Source of the DNA: UBA7328 sp965247965
GTDB lineage: Bacteria > Bacteroidota > Bacteroidia > Chitinophagales > Saprospiraceae
Assembly: GCA_965247965.1 (NCBI GenBank)
Contig: OZ252053.1
Coordinates: 6,944,001-7,008,000, forward strand
Reading direction: 5' to 3'
Length of the DNA stretch: 64,000 nucleotides
Shown here: positions 18,013-26,793 of the stretch, one piece after another
How positions within the stretch are numbered: position 1 is the first letter of the stretch
How the letters are laid out: the number at the start of each line of letters is the position of its first letter
Made by a program: the position numbers and the translations under genes
The notes under the pieces: model-generated
Told to the model about the DNA's origin: nothing
Databases searched by the model: none
The model's input: the letters and a program-made list of their open reading frames with translations, nothing else

Positions 18013-19857
18013 CTACAACTTTCTCACCTTCACATAAATAGCACTGCATAGCGGCTGCCCGGATTCATCAGAAAACAGCGTTTCCAGCTGTGTTTTTCCT
18101 GGTCGCAATCTTGTTTTGAATGAAACGAAATAAGCATTGGGATCAATGGTCTTTGACTCTTCAAAATCGCCTACTTTCAGCATTGCCGTATGAATGGATC
18201 TTGCTCCCAGATTATCGCCAATGAAGTTTTCATGAGCTTTGATTTCACCACCTTTTACTCCCGCTGTCAAAGCTAATTCCGATTCTTCGGGCCACCTCCT
18301 CAATTCAATTTCGTAATCACCTTCTCGCTCCACGATCACATCCCAATAGCCACTTGTATTGGCAGCAATGAGATTAGGTGGATTGTCGCAGTATCCACCT
18401 ACCCAATCGTTGGCATACATTACCACAGGATTGCTTTTTTTGTTGCCTAAACGGATATTTCGCGGTTTGTCGTAGAGTGCTTTAGCTTCTTTGTACCAGC
18501 TTTCGTAATGCTCACTCATCGCCTTTGCAATTTCCGGATGTTCGTGTATAACGCTTCTGTTTTGATGAGGGTCGTTGGTGAGGTCGAATAGTTGGTTGGG
18601 GCCAACCATTCGCCATTTGTTCCAAAGCACAACTGCTCGATTCCAAAGCGTACCTGAAGTCTCCTGGAAGGAGTATTGAATAACCAATTTTCGACCGGGT
18701 AAGGAAGCGCTTCGATCGGTTAGAATGCCTGCTAATGACTGCCCATCGCCTAGGAAATCGTCATTTTTTAGTTCACAAAAATCCATTAGTGTTGGCAAAA
18801 TGTCCTGCACCTGAGTGAGCTGCTCGAGATCGTTACCATGACGCAACTTACTATTTGGCCATCTCCAAAAACAACCGACTCTGTGACCGCCTTCATACAT
18901 CTGGGTCTTATTACCTCGCATTCCTGCGTTGTAGATTTGGGCGGCGCTTCGGCTCTGTGTACCGTTGTCATTTAAATAAATAAGAATGGTGTTTTCCTTT
19001 AGTCCTTCGAGAACCAAAAATTCCTCAAGACCAGCCATATTTTCATCAATATTGGCGATCATGCCGTAGAAGTTGGCCGGTACTCTGACGCCGTTGTATA
19101 TTCCTATTTTTTCGTACGGTTCCGAGTAGTTTTTATCTACCCAATTGGGTACATGGGGAGTATTCGTAGGGAGGTAAAGGAAGAACGGTTGGTTGGCATT
19201 TTTTTGTTTTTTCATCCACGACATCGCCTCTCTGAAAAATATATCTGTGCAATAGCCTTCGTACTTTTTCTCAATGTGGTTGGAGTTTTCAAAATTTATT
19301 GAGGCATGTCTCAGGTAAGGATCCCAATAAGTATTTCCATAATGATCGGCCAACGATGTAATCCCCCAGGCGGGATGGTGAATCGTCTCCTGGAATCCCC
19401 GGTCTTGCGGTCGAAATGGATAGCTGTCTCCTAGATGCCATTTGCCAAAATGGCCCGTAGCATACCCCGACCGAGCAAAGAAATCGGCCATTGTGGGTAT
19501 ATTGCTTTGCACCATAGACCGACCCTGGCAGACCCCTGTTGCGCCATTTCGCATAGCATCCATACCTGTCAATAGCTGCCCTCTTGTAGGTGTGCACATT
19601 GGAGCCACGTGGAAATCGGTCAGCCGCACACTTTCTGCGTGCAGTTTGTCCAAATTTGGGGTCTTAAGAATGGGATTACCGTGGCAACTGTAGTCGCCGT
19701 AGCCCTGGTCGTCGGTCAGGATAATGATGACGTTGGGACGGTCGGTTGCTTTGTCAATTATGGTTTGTGCCTTGCAGGAAAAAAGGGACAATGATCCCAA
19801 AAGGGTTAGAATGCAGTACAAAATAGAAATTCTGTTTATCATAATCCGATTTTTCAA
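18013..19857 (-). CDS. Sulfatase, family S1, lipoprotein with C-terminal extension
   Basis: 614 residues. The signal peptide ends in L-S-L-F-S-C (lipid cysteine 28). Landmarks are ILTDDQGYGDYSCHG, the formylglycine motif C88-T-P-T-R, GKWHLGDS, YLPTNTPHVP and YLNDNGTQ. After the sulfatase fold (to about residue 480) comes an extra domain of some 130 residues with GYWDVIVEREGDYEIELRRW, similar to beta-sandwich domains seen at the end of some arylsulfatases. The threonine in place of serine in the C-T-P-T-R motif is within the usual range. It desulfates a glycan at the cell surface; the substrate is unknown. Confidence 0.9.
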   Translation of the reverse strand: MKNRIMINRISILYCILTLLGSLSLFSCKAQTIIDKATDRPNVIIILTDDQGYGDYSCHGNPILKTPNLDKLHAESVRLTDFHVAPMCTPTRGQLLTGMDAMRNGATGVCQGRSMVQSNIPTMADFFARSGYATGHFGKWHLGDSYPFRPQDRGFQETIHHPAWGITSLADHYGNTYWDPYLRHASINFENSNHIEKKYEGYCTDIFFREAMSWMKKQKNANQPFFLYLPTNTPHVPNWVDKNYSEPYEKIGIYNGVRVPANFYGMIANIDENMAGLEEFLVLEGLKENTILIYLNDNGTQSRSAAQIYNAGMRGNKTQMYEGGHRVGCFWRWPNSKLRHGNDLEQLTQVQDILPTLMDFCELKNDDFLGDGQSLAGILTDRSASLPGRKLVIQYSFQETSGTLWNRAVVLWNKWRMVGPNQLFDLTNDPHQNRSVIHEHPEIAKAMSEHYESWYKEAKALYDKPRNIRLGNKKSNPVVMYANDWVGGYCDNPPNLIAANTSGYWDVIVEREGDYEIELRRWPEESELALTAGVKGGEIKAHENFIGDNLGARSIHTAMLKVGDFEESKTIDPNAYFVSFKTRLRPGKTQLETLFSDESGQPLCSAIYVKVRKL

Positions 19858-20210
19858 TAAAAGGTAAAATTAGTTTTTGACCATTACTTCACAAAATACA
19901 CAAAAGGCCCTGTTGCTGATGGCGTCTCGCCTCAGTTCATATTGAGTTCCTTTTATCTGAGCATGTATTAAAGTTACAGTTTTTCAAAAAATGCCCTTAT
20001 ATCTCCTGCCAACAACTCAGGCTTCTCAATAGCAGCGAAATGTCCTCCCCCCGGCATTTTGGTATAGTGAACAATGTTGTTATTTCTTTCTGCCACCTCT
20101 TTTGGCGCCGCCCAGGGTTCTCTTGGAAAATGGGCGTATCCGACAGGTATTTCTACCTTTTCCTTAGGCGCTTCATTGCTATAGGTATGATAATGTTCGT
20201 AATAAATTCT

Positions 20211-22082
20211 GAGTCCACTCCGATTACCACACATTTTTCAAGCGTACATTTGCCAGCTGCGGCCAAAACCCTGGAATTTTCTTAAGTGCAATATTGTTGT
20301 ATAAGCATTCCTGAGGGTTGTGATGATGATATTTGGAAATCCGAGGGCATTTTCGACCAATTTATCGTTAATTCTTCTAAAATTCGTCCAAAGTACTCGT
20401 GACAGGACATAAATTTGACATTTGAATAAACCCCGATACAATATTTTGTTCCTTTTTTTGAGCCGGTGAAAACATTGATGTATGGTCGATTCCACATTGG
20501 CTCTTAGATTGTGGGTGTGCTCATCTAATGTTTCTTGCATCTGTTGAAATAAAAAATAGTTTTCTACTTCATCTTTGGTCATATACCGACCTCGGGTGTC
20601 GTGTTTAATGACGTATTTGTTGGTCTTCTCGTTAAACTTTACCGCGCACTGTTCTCCTGTCTTTTTTCGCCATACTTGAAGATTGTTATTCTCATCTCGT
20701 TTCATTGTATAGGCCTGCTTTCCCCCTTTTGTATTAGCTAACTTCCATTCGGGCGTGGTCGTTTCTGACATTGCTTTTCTGTTGGCCTTGCTGTCGTATC
20801 CGCCATCCGTGATGGCCTGTTCTATTTTATTCTTTTCTTGACCTGATTCATCCTTATCTGGATTTAATACATCCTGGATATGGTCGATAGATTCGATTAA
20901 AAACTCGTCTTCTGTAATATTGGCCGGTACTACCTGGGCATCTACGATTAGGTCTATTTCATTTTCTTCTGTACACGTTTCACTTATGTTGGCATGATAG
21001 CCCGATATGGTCTGTTTATTTTCTGCTTTACCTTTAGTACGGTAGGCAGCATCAGGATCATGAATGGACTGCACACTGCCACTCGATATGTCTCTTGCAG
21101 CTTTGGGTCTCGGAGTATTCTCCTGTTTAGTTTGCTGTTCAGATTCATCACAGACCGCGCTGATTTTTGTTTTATCATCAGAGGCACTCGGAGGTTTTTG
21201 CTCATTAGATTCCTCTGATTGTTCTTCATACTGTTCTTCGTAGAGCCGCTTGAGATCTTGGTAGCCTGTCAATCCCGCCGCCTGGCCATGACTCAAGAGT
21301 ACCTTTATGATCTTACCCATACCTACTAGCAGTTCCTCTTTTTCTTTTTTGTTTAATGGGTAGACAATATTGGAGGCACTTTGGCTTTTTAGCTTTTCTA
21401 AAAGCTCGCATGATTCTTTATCCAATTGATCTGTAAGCAGTTCTACCATAAGGTCTTTACTGCATACTCGTACAGCTTCGATTATCATCTGGACTCGAGT
21501 GCAGCGTGCAATATTGGAATTAATCAACTTCGAATCCAATCGTATTTTCTTACCGCTCACCTTGTATTGCTCTATCTGCCCAATAGTGATTTGTTTAAAT
21601 GCCGCCTTCATCAAATCCTCCCCATGGTCTTCATTATACTCTACCATGCTCTGTCTGAACTTATAGTAAGTCGATTCGGTCGGAATATCCTCATTTATAT
21701 TCGAATATCCCAAAGCAAGCATGACCCTGGTGTTGAATCGACATTCATCAAAAAGTTGTTCATCAGTCCAACCTTTACCTTCTTTAAGGATAATCATTCC
21801 CATTAAAACTCTAATTGAGCAATTGGGCCGGCCTCCTTGATTATAAAGCACCTCGAACAATCCTTCGTCTATGCGAGATACCACTTCTTTAAAAAATATA
21901 TTATGCCAACCATTCGGATCATCCAGAAGCTCTCGCTTCCGTTCTGATAGCATCCCTCCTATCGATTTGAATAGATCAACTTGTGAATTTGTACTACGTT
22001 TAAACATATCACAAATTAAATATATATGTCATCTTATTGTAATATTTGACATGATTTATGATTTAGTTTTCGGAGTGGACTC
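20211..22082 (-). mobile_element. IS1182-like insertion sequence, copy 1
   Basis: 1872 bp bounded by GAGTCCACTCCGA and its reverse complement. The 6-base target duplication is AATTCT (20205-20210 and 22083-22088). It carries one transposase gene and interrupts the epoxide hydrolase. Two further copies of the same length and orientation lie at 41076-42947 and 46627-48498. Confidence 0.95.
20238..22007 (-). CDS. IS1182-like transposase (copy 1)
   Basis: 589 residues. The N-terminal part is the DUF772-type transposase domain (NQGGRPNCSIRVLMGMIILKE, then TDEQLFDECRFNTRVMLALGY). A charged middle region, rich in Glu, Gln and Lys, breaks the fold (roughly residues 270-340). The DDE core follows: R-L-D-S-K-L-I-N-S-N-I-A, AITDGGYDSKANR and N-V-E-S-T-I-H-Q-C-F-H. 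The family name is by motif similarity; IS1182 and related IS5-type groups are close. The C-terminal part of this copy differs from the other two at a few residues (two threonines where copy 3 has alanine), but the frame is intact. Confidence 0.9.
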   Translation of the reverse strand: MFKRSTNSQVDLFKSIGGMLSERKRELLDDPNGWHNIFFKEVVSRIDEGLFEVLYNQGGRPNCSIRVLMGMIILKEGKGWTDEQLFDECRFNTRVMLALGYSNINEDIPTESTYYKFRQSMVEYNEDHGEDLMKAAFKQITIGQIEQYKVSGKKIRLDSKLINSNIARCTRVQMIIEAVRVCSKDLMVELLTDQLDKESCELLEKLKSQSASNIVYPLNKKEKEELLVGMGKIIKVLLSHGQAAGLTGYQDLKRLYEEQYEEQSEESNEQKPPSASDDKTKISAVCDESEQQTKQENTPRPKAARDISSGSVQSIHDPDAAYRTKGKAENKQTISGYHANISETCTEENEIDLIVDAQVVPANITEDEFLIESIDHIQDVLNPDKDESGQEKNKIEQAITDGGYDSKANRKAMSETTTPEWKLANTKGGKQAYTMKRDENNNLQVWRKKTGEQCAVKFNEKTNKYVIKHDTRGRYMTKDEVENYFLFQQMQETLDEHTHNLRANVESTIHQCFHRLKKRNKILYRGLFKCQIYVLSRVLWTNFRRINDKLVENALGFPNIIITTLRNAYTTILHLRKFQGFGRSWQMYA

Positions 22083-23196
22083 AATTCTCGATGCGGATAA
22101 GACTGAATTTGTGAGCCAATACAGAGTAGCATTTGTAAGTACCCAATCGCGATCAAAAGTGTCCCATATATCCTCTCCATGATCCGACCATGCCCAATAT
22201 TTCTCCAGCATCCATGCCAAAAGGCCAACAGGTGAATCACTGAGACCCACTGCAAGGCTTTGAGGTTTGGTGCCTTGTAAGTGAGAGTAACCTGTTTCGA
22301 ATACATCAAAATCTTTTCTCCATTTTCGATACTTTGACTCTTCTTCAGACACGGATGTTCCCTCAGGAGGTGGAGGGCCGCCAATGGAAGTAGAATGCAT
22401 ACCTACTACGGAATGAGGTTGCTGTCTTGCCATATCTCTTACAATTACGGAGCCCCAGTCACCACCGTGGATGCCGTAGCGTTGGTATCCCAACTTTTTC
22501 ATCAATAAATGAAACCGTTCTCCTATCTTCGCACAATGCATTCCTGGTTGTTTAGGCGCTTCGGAGAAGACAAATCCTGGAAGAGAGGGCACAATAATAT
22601 CAAATCCCTTTTGGCCATTCACTCCATTCGCAAGTAGAGGCGCAGCTTTTTCAAATTCCATAAACGAACTCGGCCATCCGTGCACAAGTAGCAACGGAAA
22701 ACCGTGTTTCTTACCTGATGCATTATAGCGAATGCAATGAAGTCTTTCACCTTCTATTGGGCAAGTGAAATGAGCTAATTGGTTTAGTTGATTTTGAATG
22801 GTGAACCAATCAAATTCATTTCTCCAATAAATTATTAATTCTTTTAAAACATTGATATTGACTCCAGCATTCCAGCCGGTTTCATAGGGGCCGTCGAACC
22901 ACCTCGTTAGATCAATTCTTCTGTTCAAGTCTTTAATATCCTCCTGTAAAAACTTGATCTCAAAGGGTTGGCAATCTTTTGCAAATTGATCCATGCCGTA
23001 TATTTTATTATAAATTAAATGAGGAGATAAGGCAACTACTCCGGTTGCCAGAGATGCTGATTTTATGAATGGCCGACGTTTCATTTGTACTTTTAAATAA
23101 CGTTCTCGGGAATATTAATCAAAATTGTAAATATCCAATAGACTGGACTGTTGATCGAGGATGACACTTTACTGTTACTACAGATGCTATAGACTA

Positions 23197-24012
23197 TCAA
23201 GCCAATAACGGCCGAAGCACATTATCAATATACACCCCATCCTTAGCAGTCACACCATCAGGATCGGTAATTGCCTCATCGCATTCGTCTTCCATCACAA
23301 TCCAACCTTCAAAATCCGTTTCTTTCAAGTAGTTTGTAATTCCGACAAAATCGATACTTCCTTCTGCCGTAAGCGCCCATCGACCATCATCAAACATGTC
23401 TTTGTAGTGAATGCAATTAACGACTGATCGATACTTTTTTACAATTAATAATGGATCCATTCCACCCTTTGCAATATGTCCGACATCGGGACAATAGCCT
23501 GTGGCATCAGTATCTAATCCTTCGAAGAGAATTTCATAGTCGGATTCAATCCGAAAAACTGATCCCTCTGGTGAGTTTGGATGATTCGTACAAACAATTC
23601 CTTTTTCCGCCGCCCTTCTCGAAAAGGCATTCACACAATCGATCATATTCCACTGCCTTTCATGTAGATTCGTTCGGTCTGCCTGAGGCATCTGGACAGT
23701 GGCTAATATTGTGCCCGGAAAGTGGCTGAGGTATTCGATCCATTTATCGGCTCTTTGCCTTTCCTCTTCGGTTTCTTTAGGATGAAGCCAGTCTTCTACC
23801 ACTACCAGCACCGCGAATTCCATTCCGTATTCGTCTAGCGCCTCTTTCATCTTTACGGGATCTTCGAGGTGCCTAAGGAAGCTTGATTCAGGTTCGATGC
23901 CGGTAAATCCTGCGTCACGGCATATGCTCATAATATGCTCCAGCTTCCCCTTGTATTGTTCACCTGGCATTTGCCAAGTATATGTCTCGCATGCAAGTTT
24001 AATTTTGCTCAT
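23197..24012 (-). CDS. Sugar phosphate isomerase/epimerase (xylose isomerase-like TIM barrel)
   Basis: 271 residues. Repeating TIM-barrel strands with metal ligands are visible: TGIEPESS, TNHPNSPEG, GYCPDVGHIAKGG, HYKDMFDDG and W-I-V-M-E-D-E. The order and spacing fit the AP-endonuclease-2/xylose isomerase-like family that includes inosose dehydratases and keto-sugar epimerases. The exact sugar is unknown. It lies 9 bases downstream of the alpha/beta hydrolase on the same strand, so they form one transcription unit, with the epoxide hydrolase behind. Confidence 0.8.
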   Translation of the reverse strand: MSKIKLACETYTWQMPGEQYKGKLEHIMSICRDAGFTGIEPESSFLRHLEDPVKMKEALDEYGMEFAVLVVVEDWLHPKETEEERQRADKWIEYLSHFPGTILATVQMPQADRTNLHERQWNMIDCVNAFSRRAAEKGIVCTNHPNSPEGSVFRIESDYEILFEGLDTDATGYCPDVGHIAKGGMDPLLIVKKYRSVVNCIHYKDMFDDGRWALTAEGSIDFVGITNYLKETDFEGWIVMEDECDEAITDPDGVTAKDGVYIDNVLRPLLA

Positions 24013-24021
24013 TATTGAATT

Positions 24022-24834
24022 TTATTGATTCTTTAATAAGAAATCTGTTGTCACTTTATTGAACCGTTCCAGGTCTTCCCAATGATGTACATGTCCGCCT
24101 GTAGGGAAGCGGACTATTTCCGAACCTTCAATTTTTTCATGAAGAATATCGGAAAATGCAGGAGGTGTAAAAATATCCATCATGCCAATAGTGATTAATG
24201 TTGGAATCTTGATCTGATGCAATCTCGAAACGCAATTGTGGTGAATACATGCATCTAACTGGCCGTCAAAACCAGATTGTTTTTGTGGATTCGGATTATC
24301 TACTGCTCCTTTTTGCCCTTCGATTAAGTCGTTCATACCGCTTTCGTAATAAGGCGGGGCAAAAATCCAAAGTTGCAATAGCTCCATGAAATCACCCGGA
24401 TTCGCCACTCTTCTGAGTTTCTTCAAATTCTCATACACCGTCCTTGCATAGTTGTTAAATGAAGGCCATGTACTGATCAGCGCAAGACTTTTCGCTCGCA
24501 CCGGATAATTGAGTGCGAGTGATTGGGCAATGGCTCCGCCCATTGATATACCTGCCACCTGAGCCTGGTCTACATTTAGGTGATCCATCACTGCTATTGT
24601 ATCATCGGCCATCATAGCCGTATTGTAGGGACCTTCAGGGGCATCGGATTTGCCTACACCACGATTATCCAATATGATGCATTTGAAATGCTTTTTGTAT
24701 TCAGCGACATGCTTTTCCCAAACCTCACCATCGGCACCGAAACCCATCAAAAGTACAAGTGGGTTTCCCTTGCCTCTAACTTGATAAAATATGTTACATC
24801 CCTTTGAATCAACGTATCCTGAGAATTCGCCCAT
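24022..24834 (-). CDS. Alpha/beta hydrolase
   Basis: 270 residues. Oxyanion region VLLMGFGADGEVW, strand LDNRGVGKSDAP, nucleophile elbow GISMGGAIAQSLA and the late G-G-H-V-H-H-W-E-D histidine show a full catalytic triad (Ser, Asp near MMDIFTPP, His). No signal peptide. Resembles 3-oxoadipate enol-lactonase and related esterases; the substrate is unknown. It is cotranscribed with the isomerase at 23197. Confidence 0.85.
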   Translation of the reverse strand: MGEFSGYVDSKGCNIFYQVRGKGNPLVLLMGFGADGEVWEKHVAEYKKHFKCIILDNRGVGKSDAPEGPYNTAMMADDTIAVMDHLNVDQAQVAGISMGGAIAQSLALNYPVRAKSLALISTWPSFNNYARTVYENLKKLRRVANPGDFMELLQLWIFAPPYYESGMNDLIEGQKGAVDNPNPQKQSGFDGQLDACIHHNCVSRLHQIKIPTLITIGMMDIFTPPAFSDILHEKIEGSEIVRFPTGGHVHHWEDLERFNKVTTDFLLKNQ

Positions 24835-24926
24835 GTTCTATTTTTTACAAAAGAAATGAATTCCTAGATTTTTTGAGATATGAAATCGGCAATTATTAGA
24901 TTTACAGGGCGCTTGGCTCATACAGC

Positions 24927-25844
24927 ATGGCTTCGATCAATAATCCACATGACGCATTTTTTAAAATTGTTTTTGCTGAAAAAGATTTTACAAAGGCTTT
25001 TCTTCGAGGGTTTCTACCTTCTGACCTAATAAATGAACTTGATTTAGATACTCTCGAAATATCTGAAAGCAGCTTTATTGATGACGATTTGAGGCAGACT
25101 TTTTCTGATTTGATATTCAGATGTCGTACAAAATCAAAAGACGAGCAATACATCAGCCTTCTCTTCGAACACAAAAGCTTCGATGATCCATATACACCTT
25201 TTCAAGTAAATGACTATACTGCTTCTTCATATAGAATTCAAATTTCAAAAAAGTATGAACTCATTCCGATTGTACCGATAGTTTTTTCGCATGCAAAGGT
25301 AAAAGTCAAAAAGCGGAAGATGAAGGATTTCTTTCCAGACTATGGCACCTCTGTGAAGCGTTACATTCCGATTTTGGATTATATCCTTGTAGACCTTGTT
25401 GATGTAGATGATGATGTATTAGAAAATCTTACCCACCATTTTCTCATTGCATCTTTGCTTACTTTCAAATATTCAGGTAATACGAAACAGCTTGTAGATC
25501 GCTTTGAAAATATTGCCAAATTCTTGCTACCGCTTCAATCGAGGAACTTGAATAAAGCGTTTTTCGTTTATTTCAGCAGAATTGTAGATTTAGACAAGGA
25601 GAAAGTTATAGATTTGTATGAATCACTGCCACAACCGGTAAAAATAGAAGCTATGAGTACTTATGATTATTTAATTCAAGCAGGTGAAAAGAAAGGCGAA
25701 AAGAAAGGCGAAAAAAAAGAAAAGATATTAGCTGCCAAAGGGTTAATAAAGGAAGGTATGTCCAATGAATTTATATGTCGCGTACTACGAACTTCAGATG
25801 ATTTGGTCAATAGAGTCCGAGAAGAAATAAACCAACAGATTTGA
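24927..25844 (+). CDS. Rpn/YhgA-family PD-(D/E)XK nuclease (recombination-promoting)
   Basis: 305 residues. The start N-N-P-H-D-A-F-F-K-I-V-F and the later D-L-I-F-R-C-R ... ISLLFEHKS (D and E-H-K of the nuclease core) identify the YhgA/Rpn family of transposase-like nucleases. Near the C-terminus is a GEKK repeat (GEKKGEKKGEKK), followed by a short helical domain (IKEGMSNEFICRVLRTSDD). Rpn proteins nick DNA and stimulate recombination. It stands alone on the plus strand in a minus-strand block. Confidence 0.85.
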   Translation: MASINNPHDAFFKIVFAEKDFTKAFLRGFLPSDLINELDLDTLEISESSFIDDDLRQTFSDLIFRCRTKSKDEQYISLLFEHKSFDDPYTPFQVNDYTASSYRIQISKKYELIPIVPIVFSHAKVKVKKRKMKDFFPDYGTSVKRYIPILDYILVDLVDVDDDVLENLTHHFLIASLLTFKYSGNTKQLVDRFENIAKFLLPLQSRNLNKAFFVYFSRIVDLDKEKVIDLYESLPQPVKIEAMSTYDYLIQAGEKKGEKKGEKKEKILAAKGLIKEGMSNEFICRVLRTSDDLVNRVREEINQQI

Positions 25845-25864
25845 TCTATTTAATTGACGATCTG

Positions 25865-26716
25865 TCAGTCCGAATACCTCTCCCACATAGATTTAATAAA
25901 GCTATACCCATCCCGATAAACCTCATCAATGGTCGGTTGAAAATTTCGCCAGACATTAATGGCTGAAGCAAATTCAGCTTTGCTTCTACTAAAGGCTTCT
26001 ATCGTCAACCAACCATCGTAGCCTATTTTCCTCAAGTTGGAAAATACATCATCCCAGCGCACCTGCCCAGAACCAGGAGTGCCGCGATCACTTTCAGATA
26101 TGTGTACATGTCCGATGCGATCAGCATGTATTTGAATAGAAGCCGTTACATTTTTTTCCTCAATATGCGCGTGATGCGTATCGAAGATCATCTTCATATT
26201 CGGATGATCGACATCTTTGACCAATACAGAAATATCGTCCAGGGTATTGTAGAGGTAACATTCAAATCGGTTGAGCGCCTCGGGTGTGAGAAGAATTCCT
26301 ACTTCACCGGCATATTCGGCGGCTTTTCTCATTACTTCCGTGCTGTACTTGCGTTCCTCAGCTGTCGGAGGTTCTCCGCTGAAGTATGCGAATGCAGAAT
26401 GATAGGGCCCACATATTACTTCTGCTCCCAATTCTTTGCCCATATCAATCCGCCATTTCATTTGCTCTATGGCTTTGGCGCGAATGGTTGGATCAGAACT
26501 GGCAGGATTTCCATCTTCAAAAATAGAAGTTACACAAGTGCAGCCGAGATCCAGTTCATTTAATTTTTGACCAAGGGCTCGATAATGGTGTGTGCCTTCG
26601 TCGCCGATGGGTACTTCCACGCCATCAAAGCCTGTTTCTTTTAATCGCTCCGCGATGGGATAAAGTTCCTTGTTAACATCGGTCGTCCAAAGGAGAAAGT
26701 TCATTCCAATTTTCAT
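25865..26716 (-). CDS. D-psicose/D-tagatose 3-epimerase-like TIM-barrel protein
   Basis: 283 residues from the ATG at 26716; the frame is open further upstream, but M-K-I-G-M-N-F-L-L-W is the typical N-terminal strand. Metal ligands of the DTE family are seen as T-P-E-A-L-N-R-F-E (Glu), M-I-F-D-T-H-H-A-H (Asp), GHVHISESDRGTPGSG (His) and L-T-I-E-A-F (Glu). These enzymes invert C3 of ketohexoses using manganese. It sits next to arabinose genes and a PVC-type protein, so it probably feeds an unusual ketose into the pentose block. Confidence 0.85.
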   Translation of the reverse strand: MKIGMNFLLWTTDVNKELYPIAERLKETGFDGVEVPIGDEGTHHYRALGQKLNELDLGCTCVTSIFEDGNPASSDPTIRAKAIEQMKWRIDMGKELGAEVICGPYHSAFAYFSGEPPTAEERKYSTEVMRKAAEYAGEVGILLTPEALNRFECYLYNTLDDISVLVKDVDHPNMKMIFDTHHAHIEEKNVTASIQIHADRIGHVHISESDRGTPGSGQVRWDDVFSNLRKIGYDGWLTIEAFSRSKAEFASAINVWRNFQPTIDEVYRDGYSFIKSMWERYSD

Positions 26717-26793
26717 ATTCACATTTTTTTTGCAAGGTGAGGCGAGACAGTCTACCCGCCTCCGGCAGGCCATCCACAACCGCGCTTCATTTA

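Larger units (their letters stand above)
19974..23084 (-). pseudogene. Epoxide hydrolase-like protein split by an IS insertion
   Basis: The N-terminal part (23084 to 22083, 334 codons) has a Tat-like leader (M-K-R-R-P-F-I-K), the epoxide hydrolase N-terminal domain (FEIKFLQEDIKDLNRRI ... GWNAGVNINVLKEL) and the alpha/beta core LLLVHGWPSS, GGDWGSVI. The C-terminal part (20204 to 19974, 76 codons plus stop) has HYTKMPGGGHFAAIEKPE with the catalytic histidine. Removing the IS and one copy of the 6-base duplication AATTCT joins the halves in frame at S-A-S-R-I / Y-Y-E-H-Y, giving 410 residues. The insertion is therefore recent and clean. Without the histidine, the N-terminal product should be inactive. 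Confidence 0.92.
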
